A DNA stretch of 64,000 nucleotides from Grammothele lineata (taxonomy: Eukaryota > Basidiomycota > Agaricomycetes > Polyporales > Polyporaceae). Numbering within the stretch: position 1 is the first letter of the stretch; the number at the start of each line of letters is the position of its first letter. The DNA is taken from assembly GCA_002150815.3 (NCBI GenBank), contig NDFF03000199.1:1-64000 (forward strand). The letters run 5' to 3'. This document shows, in pieces, positions 22,654-35,562 of this stretch. The notes under the pieces were generated by a model, which was not told the origin of the DNA, did not search any database, and saw nothing but the letters and a program-made list of their open reading frames with translations. The position numbers and the translations under genes were made by a program.

Positions 22654-25069
22654 ATAGCAGACAGGGGCACACGACGCCCAGTTAACCCCTCTAGGAGCTT
22701 TCCGCTTACACGCGAGGGATAAACAAGTTGCGAACAATTGAGGGGCAGATATGAGGAAGTAAACATCAAAACCCTCTCCTTCGGGCCGCAAGCAAGGGAC
22801 ACAGAGAATCTGGGTGCGCTTACTTGTCAAGAGTTCAATACACATTGTTCCTCGGGTTCAGTAGCGGCAGAGCGTGCTGCATGGGCAGGAAATGATTTTG
22901 GGCGTGTTCGGAACAAGCGCGCACCTACTACCCCTCGGCTGTCATGGATGGCTCCTCGTACCCGCTGGCATGCATATGATCAGGACCATCAGGTTCACGT
23001 CTTCCGTCCGTGAGGCCGAATACTCCGTGGTTGCGCCGTGTACCAGTGGCGTATCAGACATCCGCTTCCATATCTCGTAGTAGGAGGATCAAACCAATTT
23101 GGCAAGCATATCGTGCGCGCGGGTTCCATGGAATCTTTCACCCGCGCAGGTCGCGTGAGGTTTGATGGTGGCGGAAAGGGTAAGCGCTCTCTCGGACCGT
23201 CCACGGCAGTGATGTCATCCCAGCGAGCAGCCAACCAGTGCACTGAACAGTGCAGGCCGCCGCCGGCAAGTGCGGACGGGCACATCAGTCTCGGCCTCCT
23301 CCGAGTTCGAGATTGCCATATTATTTACTCGCATTTTGCCATCGCAATTCCACAGAGCTGTACTCAGCTGTACTCCGCGCGCCGGCCTCGGATATACCGG
23401 TGAGACAGGGTGGTATGTATACATGATCATAAGGCTGCACGCAGAGATCGAAAGGCCGCCGTGTGCCAGCTGTGTCCCTGGGGGCTCGGGAATGTGCAGA
23501 AAGCGACTTTGCGTACCCCCTCGTGTCCCATGTTCTCGTCAACTCCACAGGTCAGGCAGAGAAACACCGCGGCGTTGTCATGACGAGAGACCAATACGGA
23601 CGAGATGGGAGTAGGCGTTGCGAGGTTGCGGTGAGACTCCGACGAGCTGACAGTCTGACTTGGGTGGCGGACACTCGGCCGACGCCGAGGGCTCAACTCG
23701 CCGTTCCGCACCGCGCGGGCCGCATATAAGCGCTCGAGGGGCGCGGGGCTCTGGATCGTTCGAGGTGGCCGTTACACTTGGACCAAGCCCCTCTGCTCTT
23801 CCAGCTTGAAGCTGCGCGTACTATCTGCGTACCACAGAGCTTCTTTCATAGGCTGTTGCTGTAGATCGGCATTTCCGGGTCAGTACGAGTGTGGACGCGT
23901 ACGTGCATCGGAGGAAAGCCAACGGGGAACGCGCGCCGTCGTGCGCGGAGTCTGGAGAATGTTCAACCTCTACGACGGTTGACTGGTGCTTCTCTCGCGT
24001 ACCTACAGTCGCTATCCGGTGAGTTCCTGTGCCTTCTCATCAGCCGATGGACATTGAAGCGACAGAGGTGGACCCGAGCACACATCGCCCGAGTGCAGAG
24101 CCGTAAGAGCGAGCACGACGAATGGGTCAAGCGAGGCCGTTTGCGTCTGCAGTCTCTGGGAGAGGAGAGGCGTGCGATCTCGATCAGTGGCAGATGCTCA
24201 TTGGATAAATGCAGTCGATGACCCAGATCTCCCCTCTCCTGCTTCCGCGTGGCGGGAGGCGAGACCGATCGTTTCGTTCTGCCCCGAGAGCCTGATTGGG
24301 TTTAGTGTTCCTCCCGCCTCATTCGTTCTCGCTCACCTGCGGGCGCCTTGCTTATGACATGTTTCTGTTGGTTTTCTATAGGATCGAGACATCAGCGCGC
24401 TCTCCTTTGACCCGATTCCCAGCTGTTCTCTCCGACCGATGGTCTAAAACGTTGCCACTGCTAACGAGTTGATTTCTCGACATCGCTGGTGGAGGCGTCC
24501 GCCGTTGATGACAGTGGCGTTACCTCTCAGCCTTCAAGATGCACGTCAAACCTCTTCAATTTCCCTCATCAAGCCCCCGTTTTTATTGGACGCTGGCTTT
24601 CTACGGGCCGGACTGGAAACGACCCCTTTTCGCGCAGAATTTGGCGTCCAAATTTGCATCCAACATGCACAGCGCACGACCGGTCAGCGAAATATTTGAC
24701 CCGTCCGAGCCAACCGTCGGCGTGTAAGTATGTACAGGGGGAGCGGCCACCCGCGATCGAGTGAATTCGGCTGCAACGACGAGCACGCGCCTTTGACGTA
24801 AAGGCCAATCGTCCCTCGGGGCCGCTTAACATCAGATTCGACGTCGGGATAGAAGACGTGCCGGACACTTTAATCCTGGTCCCGCGCGCCGCTCTGCCGT
24901 ATCCCTCGTTCCTCCCGAGGACCTCCGGCCTACCGACCTCTCCTTGCCTCTTCTCTCCTCGCATATATATCTCAAAGGCACATCTTCGCCGGTCGCCCGC
25001 TACTCACCCTCCCGCCTAGTGCGCTGTTCCCTCCGCCGCGAGTACGGTCGAGTCGTCACTCTCCCCAAG
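22654..25069. other. gene-poor interval upstream of the DUF6534 cluster
   Basis: About 2.4 kb with no recognised gene. On the plus strand there is a TATA-like ATATAA near 23724 and a stop-free stretch from about 23851 to 24020, preceded by TAG and followed by the donor-like GTGAGT, which looks like an exon. A 62 codon frame at 24539-24727 also has protein-like composition (SPRFYWTLAFYGPDWKRP). These may be parts of a small unknown gene, but I could not assemble one. The last 100 bp hold the promoter of the gene starting at 25070. Confidence 0.4.
24963..24970 (+). promoter_or_regulatory. TATA-like box of the first DUF6534 gene
   Basis: ATATATAT at this site lies about 100 bp before the ATG at 25070. 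The distance is a little long, but the leader is pyrimidine-rich, as is common in such genes. Confidence 0.4.
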
Positions 25070-26832
25070 ATGAGCTCAAACGCCACCGCCACCACTACCG
25101 CTGCGGCGCCGCCGTTCGATGTCCCGTACAAGTACGCTACGTCCTCGATGTTTTCCATGACCGCGCCCTCATGCCTTCCCGATCCGCTCCAGCATCGGCC
25201 CGCTCTTCTTCGCGGGGATTTTTGACTCCATCTTGTTCGGTGTGCTGCTCACTCACATGTACCTCTACTTCACGGCCCCGAAACGGTGCGCACCCAGCTC
25301 TATCACATACGCTCCGAAGCATCACACGTCTTACTGAACCCACCTTTCCTCTCAGGGACCCGACGTGGATGCGCATGCTGGTGAGTCCTCGACCGCGTGC
25401 TTCTCCCGGCGGCTCGCGTCTGGAGAAGCCGGCGGTTCTGCTGCCGAGGGACTATCGCTAACACCGATGCAGGTGGGCGGAGTGCTGATAGCCGAGATCG
25501 CGCACACTACGTTCAACGTGGGGTCGGTGTACATTCCTTTGGTCGCGGGCTTCGGTGAGTGTTAGACTGCTTTGCGCGACGAGTGCGTCGCTGACCGGAG
25601 GACGGATAGGTGACTACATAGGTTTGCTGTATGCGAACTGGGGTGAGTCCGCCACACATCTTCCCCACGCTAGTGCGCGTGCCTTACGCACGTTACTCTC
25701 TAGCTTCGGAGGCCGCTCCCATGACGACTGTGAGTAGTCTCATGACATGTCATAGCAAGTCGTATGGCTGCTGACGAGATCGAATAGGGTGTTGTGGCTA
25801 GCCTGGTGCAGATCTTCTTCGCTTGGCGCATCAAGGTCCTCACCCACAATTGGTGGATCGTCAGCATCATCCTGTTCTTCTCCCTGGTCCAAATCCGTGA
25901 GTCTCGTTCTTCTATGTCTCTGCCGCGTCTGGCTGACCGCTCGCGCGACAGTCGGCTCTATCGGGACTGTGATTGCGGTGACCAGGATCCCGTTCTCGCT
26001 CGAGTTCTTCAAGTTCCGGCCGATCATCATCGTCTGGTGTATCGGCGCGGTCACCTCGGACGTGCTCATCACCTCCACGCTCGTGTACCACCTCGTGAGT
26101 CCGTCATCAGGATCCGTCTACTTGAAGCAGATGCTAACTTCCGCCCGTAGAAAACGCGTAAGAGCGGTATTCAGTACACTGATACCCTCATCAACAAAAT
26201 CACGCGCAGTGAGTCCTGGCTCATGCTTGGCTTCTCTACGCCTGCGGCTGACGGCGAGGTCCAGTGATGATCCAGACCAACCTGCTCACGCTCATCTGGA
26301 ACATCGTCGACCTGATCCTCTACCTCCGCGTCGTGCGTAACCTCTCTTCGTTGACTGTCTACGAGGATCTGACGACCACCCCGCTCAGGAAACGACCCTG
26401 CACCTCGTGTTCAACCTGACGATCACGAAGCTCTACTCGCTCTCGCTCCTCGTCTCGTTGAACGCCCGCGACTCGTGGAAGCGCGATGTGTCCACCGGCA
26501 ACTCGCATGGCCTCGTCGGCGCCACGGACCCGCGCATCACCAACAATGCCCGGGGCGTGAACGTCAACATGATCCGCAGCCAGGTCGACTCCAAGGTTGG
26601 TGTATGTGCCATCCGCCCTCGCCTTGACGAGAGACATAGTCTGACATGCCTCTCTTCTCCGCAGCCCCAGCAGATCTACATCGGCGTCGAGGCGCACGAG
26701 ATGGTGCACGTCGACGACGACGTGAAGAGCTCGCAGTACCTCCCCCACGAGAAGGACAACACCCGCTCCGCGCACACGTTCTCCGGCATGACCGCGTCCG
26801 ACCACGACCTCGAGCGCGGCGTCGGCATCTGA
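25070..26832 (+). CDS. DUF6534 seven-helix membrane protein, copy 1
   Basis: Integral membrane protein of the DUF6534 family, which is greatly expanded in mushroom-forming fungi and has no settled function. The start gives MSSNATATTTAAAPP. The helices can be followed through many short exons: FAGIFDSILFGVLLTHMYLY, VGGVLIAEIAHTTFNVGS, VVASLVQIFFAWRIKVLT, WIVSIILFFSLVQILGSIGT, PIIIVWCIGAVTSDVLITST and TNLLTLIWNIVDLILYLRV. After the last helix comes the conserved HLVFNLTITKLYSLSLLVSL and a hydrophilic cytosolic tail with a His/Asp-rich stretch (EAHEMVHVDDD). It ends at TGA 26830-26832. About nine introns, several directly after a few codons, break the gene. It is the first of three paralogues in the same orientation. 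A receptor-like role is sometimes guessed from the topology but nothing here proves it. Confidence 0.88.
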
Positions 26833-28750
26833 GCGCGCGCCCCGGCAAGGGAAGCTCCAGCTGCTCCGTCTCTCTCTCTACACTCCACGCTCGCTTCTCT
26901 TCTCGCCGCGCGCCCCTCTTCTCCTGCTCGCGAGGCGCGCAGGCGGTGTATTATGTATCAGTTGTCCTCGGTTTTTGCTCCTGCCACCATGTCTACCCCA
27001 CCCCACCTCACCCCCGCATTCATGTTCGGATTCTGGCGCGTACATATCTGCTCGACGTGTACGTATCGCTCGGACTCTTCCTTCGGATCCTGGTTCGCTC
27101 TTCGGCGGCGGAGCGAGGTTTTGGCTAGCATCGTGAATTGTTGTGTGTACGAGCGTTGTTCGCGTCGTCTTCTCACCGCACTTGGGCATTTCGTTAGAGG
27201 AATTTTGGAGGTTTCCCCCGGTTTTTTTTGCTGCTGCCGCCGCCTCTTCACACGTACCATAGATTTCGCCTGCGCTCAGACCGGCACTTGCTCGCGTGTT
27301 CGCGACGGGGACGGGCTGCGCGTACGAGGCATTAACCTACCTTACCTTGCGCTATCTTACGATCACTTCAGGCTGCCATGTTTCTGTAGCATTATGCATC
27401 ACAATTGGTACAGGCATATAAAGCATCGTGGTCTGATGGTGGTGTGACGTCATTGGGAGGACCGTCGTACTCAGGGCGAGCGTTCCAAAATCTCGCGAAG
27501 GGAGGACGCGTCTGCAGATCCCGAAAAACTCACCACGTAGACTCATGGGCACCCCTGTCTGTCCAACATGCCGATGCACGCGAGATATAGGGATCATTCG
27601 CGGAGGTATTCACGACTCTAACTCGGAAGGCAGATGCAGTTCTGGACATCTACCGAGGACGACGACGACCTTTGAGGCTCTTCGAAGTAGCTACCAGATG
27701 CAACCATGGGATGTTTCCGTAGTCCTCTTGTCGCCCCTAAGAAGAAATGTGCGTACAAGTGTTTCGTCGACGGACATAACAGGGACAGCCAAGGCCTGTC
27801 GCACCAGAGTTATGCCACAGTACTAGTCTAGATTCCTCGACGGGGCCCGACCACGGCACTGACTCCGCTTATCTCCGGACTTGTGGCGGCGGAGTTTGGG
27901 TAGACCCTCGATGGCGAAGACGGCCAGCATCGAAGAAGGGGTAGTTCGAGTGCAACATCGACAAGAGTGGTAGGGTAGAAATTCGATTGCTGGGCTCGAG
28001 GCGGGCACGACTACAAGCTCTCGACATCGACGAAGCGAAAGCAAGCGCAGTCGCCGCCGGAACGGGACGGGCTGCCCTAGGCGCCGAGAGGCCTCTTTTA
28101 GGCTGGGACCGGGCCGGGCCGTTGCGGGCGCGGCCGGCCGAGACGAAAGGTTCGCGCCCAGCCAGGCCCACCGCCGCAAGTGCTGTCCTCCGTTCTCCAC
28201 TGTCTTCCTTCTCGAATGTCAGGAAACACTAAAAATGTGGCTCAGAAAATTCTCTTTCTACATGGTGGAGAGCGCGGCGTACGACGGCAACGCTCGTGTT
28301 TGTGGCCATTCGCGTGCTTCGAGCCTCCGATGGCCGCACACGTATACGCAGCCTGCACACCGAGGTATGTACGTGCACTGGGTTATGACATACCAATCAC
28401 TCACACTCAGCCGGCTTCTAGCTGCAGAAATCACGAGAGGGAGCAGCGTTAGCGATCAGCTAAGTGGAGGAAGCGCCGCTTCGCCTCGTTGATGGCCTCC
28501 ACCGTACGAAACTCGGACGGCGCTAGTCTGAGCCACATCCTCGATCACCCTCGACATGACTATCCCCCGCTTTCCTCCGTCCGCAGGGCTTGAGCTATTT
28601 CCCAACGTGCGGTGGCCACCGATACTTAAGCTGAGCGAGGCCTGTCGAGTCGTCCCTGCTTGGGCCCGCTCCGACTTGGTTTCTGCCTCGTACCCCGCCC
28701 CGCCCGTCCACCGTCCCCGCCCGGCTCGTACACTGGTGTAGAAGCCCGCC
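26833..28750. other. intergenic between DUF6534 copies 1 and 2
   Basis: About 1.9 kb. An open frame of 164 codons at 26953-27447 lies in what should be the 3' untranslated region of copy 1 and has no recognisable content. Nothing else on either strand looks like a gene. The last few hundred bases presumably hold the promoter of copy 2. Confidence 0.45.
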
Positions 28751-30477
28751 ATGAGTGCGCCTTTTGATGTCGCGACTAAGTACGTAGCCACGCCGATCAC
28801 TTAGACGCCTCCGCCGTCTGATCCGTTCACTTAGTTTCGGTCCGTTCTTCATGGCCGTCATCTTGGATGTCATCTTGTACGGCATCGTCAGCACCAATAT
28901 CGTTTTCTACTTTATGAGGTACAAAGGGTACGTTGCTCGCTCAATCATTCTTGAACCTTTTCTTGTTAACGTCATGCGTAATAGCGATCGAACGTGGACG
29001 AAGATCCTGGCGAGTATTTACTCCTTCTTTCCACAGACATCGCTCATCTCAGTGCAATAGGTGGGCGCGATCTGGGTAGTCGAGACGCTTCACAGCATCT
29101 TTAACGTGGGTTCCGTCTACGAACCTCTTGTAGTCAACTTCGGTTGGTGGGCGCGCCTTCTGACACGTCTCTAACGCTGCTGATCTCCGATCTGGCTAGG
29201 CAACTATGCGAACCTGCTTTTGTGGACGTGGGGTATGCCATCTTTGTTTACAGCGACGTTCAAGCACGCTGACATCTCGTGCGTTTAGAATCCCAGATGG
29301 GTGAGAATTACAGCTGCGAACGTAGACCGTTTGGTTAGCGTTGCTCACTGCGGATGTCTCTCCTGCCCATAGGTCCTCTCACTACGGTAAGGAGACCTTG
29401 TGCCCAACGCCTCGCTGTCGACTGACCCATGCCTATGCCTCTCTAGTCTATCGTCGCCTTTCTCGTTCAAGGCTTCTTCGCGTGGCGCGTGAAGGTGCTC
29501 ACCTCGAACATTTACATCGCCGCCCTGATCGGCTTGTCCGCACTGACTCAGCTCTGTACGACGTCGTCAACAACTCCCTTCCTTTGCGTCGTACTCATTC
29601 TTGACCGATCTAGTGGGCGGGATCGGGACCACAATCGCGTCCACGAAGGTTGCGTCTCTGACTGAGATCCCGAAGTTCCAGAACATCGTTATCGTCTGGT
29701 GCACGGGCGCGGTTGTCGGGGACGTGTTGATTACAGGCACACTCTTCTTCTATCTCGTGCGTACCGTGCACGCATCCATGCGGAACGTTTTTGACAGTCG
29801 TGGTATCGTCGACAGCGCAGTCGTAAGACGGGCATGCAGTTCACTGACGATCTTATCAACAAGATTACACGACGTACGTTTCCGGACGTCGAACTCTCGT
29901 ACTCATGCTAATGCCTACCACATAGTTACCTTGGAGACCGGCCTACTCACGCTCATCTGGACGGTCACCGACCTTATCATTTACCTCACAGTCGTACGTC
30001 TCTCAATCCTCTTGTCCCCTGCGCGTGCCTCATTCTCGCCCGCCCATGTCCCTCCCTCGCGTCACACTCAGCCACAACCCTCGAGCATCCACATGATCTT
30101 CAACCTCACAGTCACGAAGATGTACTCGCTCTCGCTCCTCGTCAACCTCAACGCGCGCGACACGTGGCTGCACGACTCGAGCACCTCTGCGTCGCGCTCG
30201 CACGGCACCTCCGACCGCGCGCGGACCTCTCGGAGTAGGGGCGGGCGCAGGGGCGGGACGAGCGCGAGCACGAGCATGGGCATGGGCATGGGGATCATGC
30301 ATGACGACGCTAGACGGGTGAGTGCCAAGCGCGATTCGCGGCAAAGAGATACGCTGACTTGTTCGTTCGATGGGTGCGCGCGTGCAGGCGACGCCTAAGA
30401 TCTTCATCGAGGTCGCGTCGCATCAGACCATCGACGGCGTCGACGTCAGGGACTACAAGGGCGAGCATTCACCTTAG
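28751..30477 (+). CDS. DUF6534 seven-helix membrane protein, copy 2
   Basis: Paralogue of the gene at 25070, starting MSAPFDVATK. Exons give FFMAVILDVILYGIVSTNIV, VGAIWVVETLHSIFNVGSVY, IVAFLVQGFFAWRVKVLTSN, IYIAALIGLSALTQL with GGIGTT, NIVIVWCTGAVVGDVLITGT and TGLLTLIWTVTDLIIYLTV, then MIFNLTVTKMYSLSLLVNL. The tail differs from the other copies by a Ser/Arg-rich and Gly/Met-rich stretch (SRGGRRGGTSASTSMGMGMG) before the final exon with PKIFIEVASHQTIDG. The stop is TAG 30475-30477. The exon order matches copy 1, which supports tandem duplication. Intron borders are inferred from this comparison. Function is unknown. Confidence 0.87.
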
Positions 30478-32045
30478 GTACCGCTTTGGTGGTGGGTTTG
30501 AGACGCAGCTATACCCTGTACTATTCGCACCCTTCCGAGTCCGAACGGATCGCTTGTACTTATGCATTAGCGCGCTTACCAGACTTGAGTCCCTGTTTTG
30601 GTTACGGTTTATGCATGCATGGAGGCTGTGTCCGACTTCGCGGTACGGCATTCCAGCTGGTTAGGAGGTTCAACAGGTGGAGCTGTCGGGTCCGAGGAGC
30701 GCCGCTCTGCGTCCGTCCGTGACGACGCCTCCGCTTCTCTTACTACCTCGGCGCACCGTACTCAGCCGCCGTGCGTCGCGCATCTCTAGTTTGTTTTGCG
30801 TGAGTCCGTCGTATCCTCACAGAAGAACAAGATGGCCGTCTGGGTCCTGTATACTGCCCCCTTTCGAGCTCAGGACGATGGCTTTGCGCGTTCCCGTTTA
30901 TCACGTTTGAGAGCCCTTCCGAAGAACGTGACCGACCAGCCGCGCCACCGCCATCAGGCGCTAGTCGATTTGAGTTCGGTCGGGGCCGCGCGGCGTCAAT
31001 TCTTCATCCGCGACCAATCTTTTCTCCGGGTTTCTTCCCCGCTCCTGCGACGCAGCCACCTTCGAGACTCAGCGCTCGGCCACAACTTGGACTCACGGCT
31101 ATGTTCCTCGATTCCTGCGGCCGCCGGGTGTCCCTTTATAGCACTGACTTGGAGCAATACGCGCAAGAGCGATAAGCCAGCGTCCTCAATGTGTACGGCC
31201 CCTCACCTGCACGAGGTTTTCCAGGCTTCTTCACGACCTCTTCCTCATTGCGCAGTGCGCCCGTGGCGCTGATGCGTCTCGCACGGGCCTCGGAGGAACC
31301 CACATGGTGGCAGAGTCGGCCCCGTCCGCAACGCAAGATTCTATATCCTGATCGAACTTCCAAGTTGGGAGGACCCTCCTGTTCCTCGCGCCCGGGCGTC
31401 CCAGGAAGTAGTTTTAGCAACTGTCCTCGCGCGTACCTCCTCCTGGCAGCAGCCCGCTCACGAGGACCTGCCATGGGTCGTCCTCGGCGTGCCCTGGCTC
31501 GGCCGTTCGCGTGCTGTGCGAGACGCCGCCTCAGTGAACTAAGCCATACGCCGCCCGCCCCCGCCGAGTCTCGACATCGCGACCTACCTTGGACGGGCCC
31601 AACCGCCCACCAGACTTCCATTGGCCGCGACGTCGGAGGGTGTTCCCTGAGAGCCGTCGCCCCACGATCTGAGTCACCGCCACTAGCCCTCATCGAGCGC
31701 CCGAGACCAGTCCTTCCAGTGGAAAGGCAAAATGGTACGCGTGAGCGCCGCTGCGTCCTGGTGAACCCTGGCGCGTTCACGAGGAACTCGAAGAAGCGCG
31801 ACGCTCGGGAGTCGTGAGGGGGCACACATGCAACCATATACAAAAGGTCCGCGTGCGCAGCGTGCCTACCGCGTCCCTGGTGCTACCCTCCCCTCCGTCC
31901 GTCGCGTCCTCCGTCATCCATCCTTCCTTGATTCCTCCCACTCGCCACACCACAGCGCGCTCTACTCAGCGAGTAGCCAGTCGCGCTCCCGTCAAGCCCA
32001 AGATCACCGCCATTTGAGTCGTCCCGCCAAACGTTCAAGAACAGG
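30478..32045. other. intergenic between DUF6534 copies 2 and 3
   Basis: About 1.6 kb. Two long open frames overlap on opposite strands at 31136-31843 (minus, 235 codons) and 31191-31817 (plus, 208 codons). Both are rich in Arg, Pro, Ser and Gly, have no recognisable motif and look like products of high GC content. No gene is called. Confidence 0.45.
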
Positions 32046-33708
32046 ATGAGCACATCCACAGCCGCCGCCGCGCCGTTCTCCGTCTCGGAAAAGTACGTCG
32101 AGCCTCTATCTCGCCTGCCGCGCTTAGCTGACTGCAAGTGCATCCGCGGCGGGTGCACAGCTTCGGCCCGTTCTACGTCGCGGTCATCTTCGATGCGGTG
32201 CTCTACGGTGCTGTGGCTACCCTCGCGTTCTTCTACTTGACCACCTCCAAGCGGTGCGTATCCGGTTCAGGTTCGGGATGAGGGCGCGTGCTGATGCAGG
32301 GTGCTTGTAGCGATCGCTGGTGGATGAGGGCGCTGGTGAGTGAAAACCGGATGGCGATCCGTACGAATTTTGAAGTTTGGCGTCGGATAGGTCGGAACGG
32401 TCCTCGCGGTTGAGACTACGCATACGGGGCTTAACGTCTCGTCTGCGTATAAGCCGTTGGTAGTCAACTTCGGTGAGTCCGTAGATTGCCATACATAGTC
32501 GCCGTCCTCAACGTTACCTTAGGGGACTTCTTGAACCTCCTCAACTCGACATGGGGTACGTTTCTATTGCCCTTCACTTATCTGCTGTCTGACGACGCCT
32601 GTCTGCAGAGGCACAGTCGGGTACGTAGTATGACAATCACGACGACCCATAACTCACGTAAAATTCGCTCCTGCATTTACAGACCCGCTCACAACCGTAT
32701 GTATTATATCGCTCCTCTTGGTTCTGCCTACACTTAAACTCGTCCATTCGACCAGGCCGTTGTCGCCACGATCGTTCAATGCTTCTTCGCATGGAGAGTG
32801 AAGGTTCTCACCCGCCAATTCTGGGTTGTAGGGTTGATCGTGCTGCTCTCCTTCGCTCAGCTCCGTACGTTCTTCCGTTCGCAGCTGCCCGCGACCGTGC
32901 CGGTGAGCTGACAACACGTGCGCAGTCGGCGGGATCGGGACGACCATTGCTGCGCACCGCGTGCCGTACATCCCCGACTTCAAGAAGTTTCAGGGGATTG
33001 TCATCGTTTGGGGGTCTTCCGCGATCGCCGCTGACCTCTTGATCACGGCCATGCTCGTCATCCATCTGGTAGGTTTGGGTCCTCACTCGACGGGCTCACG
33101 CTGACCGTCGCGCGCCCGACTATTTCAGCGGAAGCAGAGGACGGGTATGGAGTTCACGGATACCCTCATTAAAAAGATCACGCGCAGTAAGTCTCCTTTG
33201 GTCATGTCCGCCGTCTTCTCGACGCTGACTGCGGGCCTGGCGCAGTGACCATTGAGACTGGCTTGCTGACATTCATCTGGGTCGTCACCGATCTCGTCGT
33301 CTACCTAACCGTCGTACGTTTTCCTCTTCTCCCCATTTCGCGTCCTGTAATCCGACATTCCTCTGCAGGAGCAACCCTCGAGCGCGCATCTCATCTTCAA
33401 CCTCTCCATCACGAAGATGTACTCCATGTCGCTCCTCGTCTCCCTCAATTCGCGCAATCTCTGGGCCGGCTCCTTGACGAGCGAGCTGCGCTCGCGCTCG
33501 CGCGCCGAGTCGCAGGGCCAGATCATCGGCTCGCGCGGCGTGCACGTCCACCGCGTCGACAACGACATGAAGGTGCGTTGTATCCCTCCGAACATAGGTC
33601 GTTGTCGAACGCTGAGCCATTTTCGCGTTGTAGTCCCAGCAGATCTACATCGATGTCGAGTCGCACGAGATGGTCCACGTCGACGACACCAAGGCGCCCC
33701 GGTCATAG
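32046..33708 (+). CDS. DUF6534 seven-helix membrane protein, copy 3
   Basis: Third paralogue, starting MSTSTAAAAPFSVSEK. Exons give FYVAVIFDAVLYGAVATLAF, VGTVLAVETTHTGLNVSSAY, VVATIVQCFFAWRVKVLTRQ, WVVGLIVLLSFAQL with GGIGTT, GIVIVWGSSAIAADLLITAM and TGLLTFIWVVTDLVVYLTV, then HLIFNLSITKMYSMSLLVSL. The tail contains an Arg/Ser-rich part and ends with QQIYIDVESHEMVHVDD, close to the end of copy 1 (QQIYIGVEAHEMVHVDD). It stops at TAG 33706-33708. On this tail it is closer to copy 1 than to copy 2, although copy 2 lies between them. Around nine introns are expected from the shared exon layout. Confidence 0.87.
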
Positions 33709-35562
33709 ACTACGCTCCTTCGGGCTATTCACTCGCCCCTCCGTGTCGGCACGGAGAGGCACCCGCCGTCGACGTGCCGTTTCCTGTGGGACTCTTCTTC
33801 GTTGCCTTGGCTATGATCCGCGCTCCTCGCGGCCCCGCAGACGGCGGCCGCTCCGTAGTCGCCGCCTGCCCCTTGAGACATGGACCCGAGTACTCATCCG
33901 AGACCTATTCGTGTCTCTTGCGCGACTGCCGTTCGTTTCTCGGCTTTCTCGGAGTATCTACGTTTCTGCGTTCGTTGTAGGATCATTTCGTTGTAAGTAC
34001 CGTACTATCATCACAGTTATTAGAGGAGCCAGCGAGGCACGAATAGACTCGAGCACCGCTTGGCAGTCGGATAACGGATGCGGTGATCTCGAGGGACCTC
34101 AATAACGGCGTAGGCTCTCCGAGCGGGCTTCTGTTCTGACGCGTCTAGCGTGGGTTCCGGCGGCCGTGATTGACTTGTCCACGCGCACCCGTGTGGAGGA
34201 TTCTTAGACAGGTACGCGTACTAAGCAGAAGAGCTTCGGGGAGCGAGTTCGACGAAATGCTTCCTCGGGGAGAAAACGTATTACCTCAGGACGGGAAGCT
34301 TCTTGTGGAATCAAGGCACGTGGTGACGACTACGACCGCGTGCAACGGCATTCTCGGCCTCAGTAGCTGTCAGAGATTGAGCGTACGATGTACTTTGCTT
34401 GTGAGATGCGTTAGTCGTGGACATGGCGTCCACTTGCATAGAACGCGTAGAGGAGGCTCTGAGGGATATCACTGCCAGGCCGACTCGGATCCAATAGCAA
34501 CGGTCGAGGTTCAGCCAGGCGCCACGCGCTGTCCAAATATATCTCATAGTCACATTCACGTGATCGTGACGTTGCGCGTTGTAAGAGCTTCTGAAACCGG
34601 CGCTTAAGATCTGCTGGCGACAACCTGGACTTGACCTGGACTCCCGAGAACCTGCTCCGCAACGTTGGAAACGAGCGATGTGTGGTTATTGGCAGGCGCC
34701 ACCTCTGTCCCTATACATCATCATCGCTTAGGCTTTTATCTCCAAGTACTTATGAGAGACGACCGGGCCAGCCAATCCAGGGAATCCGGCTCAACTAGAA
34801 AGTGAGTACTTGATACGCAGCTTCACTTATGGATTACCAAAATTCACACCATTGAATGTGGCTCGGCTGGTCTCGTACAGGCTGTTGTTGCTCGTTTGTG
34901 TAGACTCGGGGAGGGAACGGGCTAGCCACCGGGTCGCGGCTCGCGTTCGTCTCGGCCCTGGCCCTTAAGTGCCCCTACCGCACAGCCTCAGCATCCTCCG
35001 TCCCATATCCGAACCGCCACCACTGATCTGTGCCATCGCGGCCTCGGGCCAGCGATGCCCGCCCGGCGTTCTTGTGCCCGCCGTGGTATACCGCCACTCA
35101 AAAGGCGACGGCAAACACAAGGATGAGGATCTACGTGATGGCACCAGCTGAGGTCAGAGCTCAATGCGGCTGATGGTCTCGTTTCGAAGCGACCGTCCTG
35201 CTGGCAGTCCCGGTTCATACGGGCTCGGGAAGGTGCTGAATGCGGTGCGTAAATTAGATCTTGCCTAGGCATGCAGTATTTTCCAACGTTGAACGAGCCT
35301 TTCAACAGGGCGGCACAGCACGAAGATCATGAGTAAATGCCCCGCCGGAAGGACCCTCGCAAGCGCGTGTGACCGTAAGGCTCTGGCGTCTCCATTCAGT
35401 TCTCAGAAGCGCGACTCATGACGTTGACATCAACTTCATATATCTCCTCGTCTCCCTACGCGGTTGTTTGAGGCCGCTGAAGATGAGCATTTTTGAGTTA
35501 CAGAAGCATATAAGTAGCCATCGGTTTCGTAGTCGACACTCCCTATCTTTCTTCTCGTAGCC
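33709..35562. other. intergenic between DUF6534 cluster and peroxidases
   Basis: About 1.85 kb without a recognised gene. A minus-strand frame around 34411-34662 has a protein-like stretch (LSPADLKRRFQKLLQRA) but overlaps other frames and has no context. The end of the interval carries the TATA element of the peroxidase gene. Confidence 0.45.
35509..35516 (+). promoter_or_regulatory. TATA box of peroxidase gene 1
   Basis: TATAAGTA lies about 50 bp before the ATG at 35563, as expected for a strongly transcribed secreted-enzyme gene. Confidence 0.55.

Noticed and set aside
26953..27447. 164 codon plus-strand frame after DUF6534 copy 1
   Set aside because: It lies where the 3' untranslated region should be, has an unusual Cys/Arg composition and no homology that I recognise.
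31136..31843. 235 codon minus-strand open frame between DUF6534 copies 2 and 3
   Set aside because: Arg/Gly/Ser-rich composition, no recognisable motif, and a 208 codon frame overlaps it on the other strand, so high GC content explains it.
33245..34105. 286 codon plus-strand frame over the end of DUF6534 copy 3
   Set aside because: Only its first few codons match the real exon; the rest reads through an intron in a different frame and gives Arg-rich sequence.
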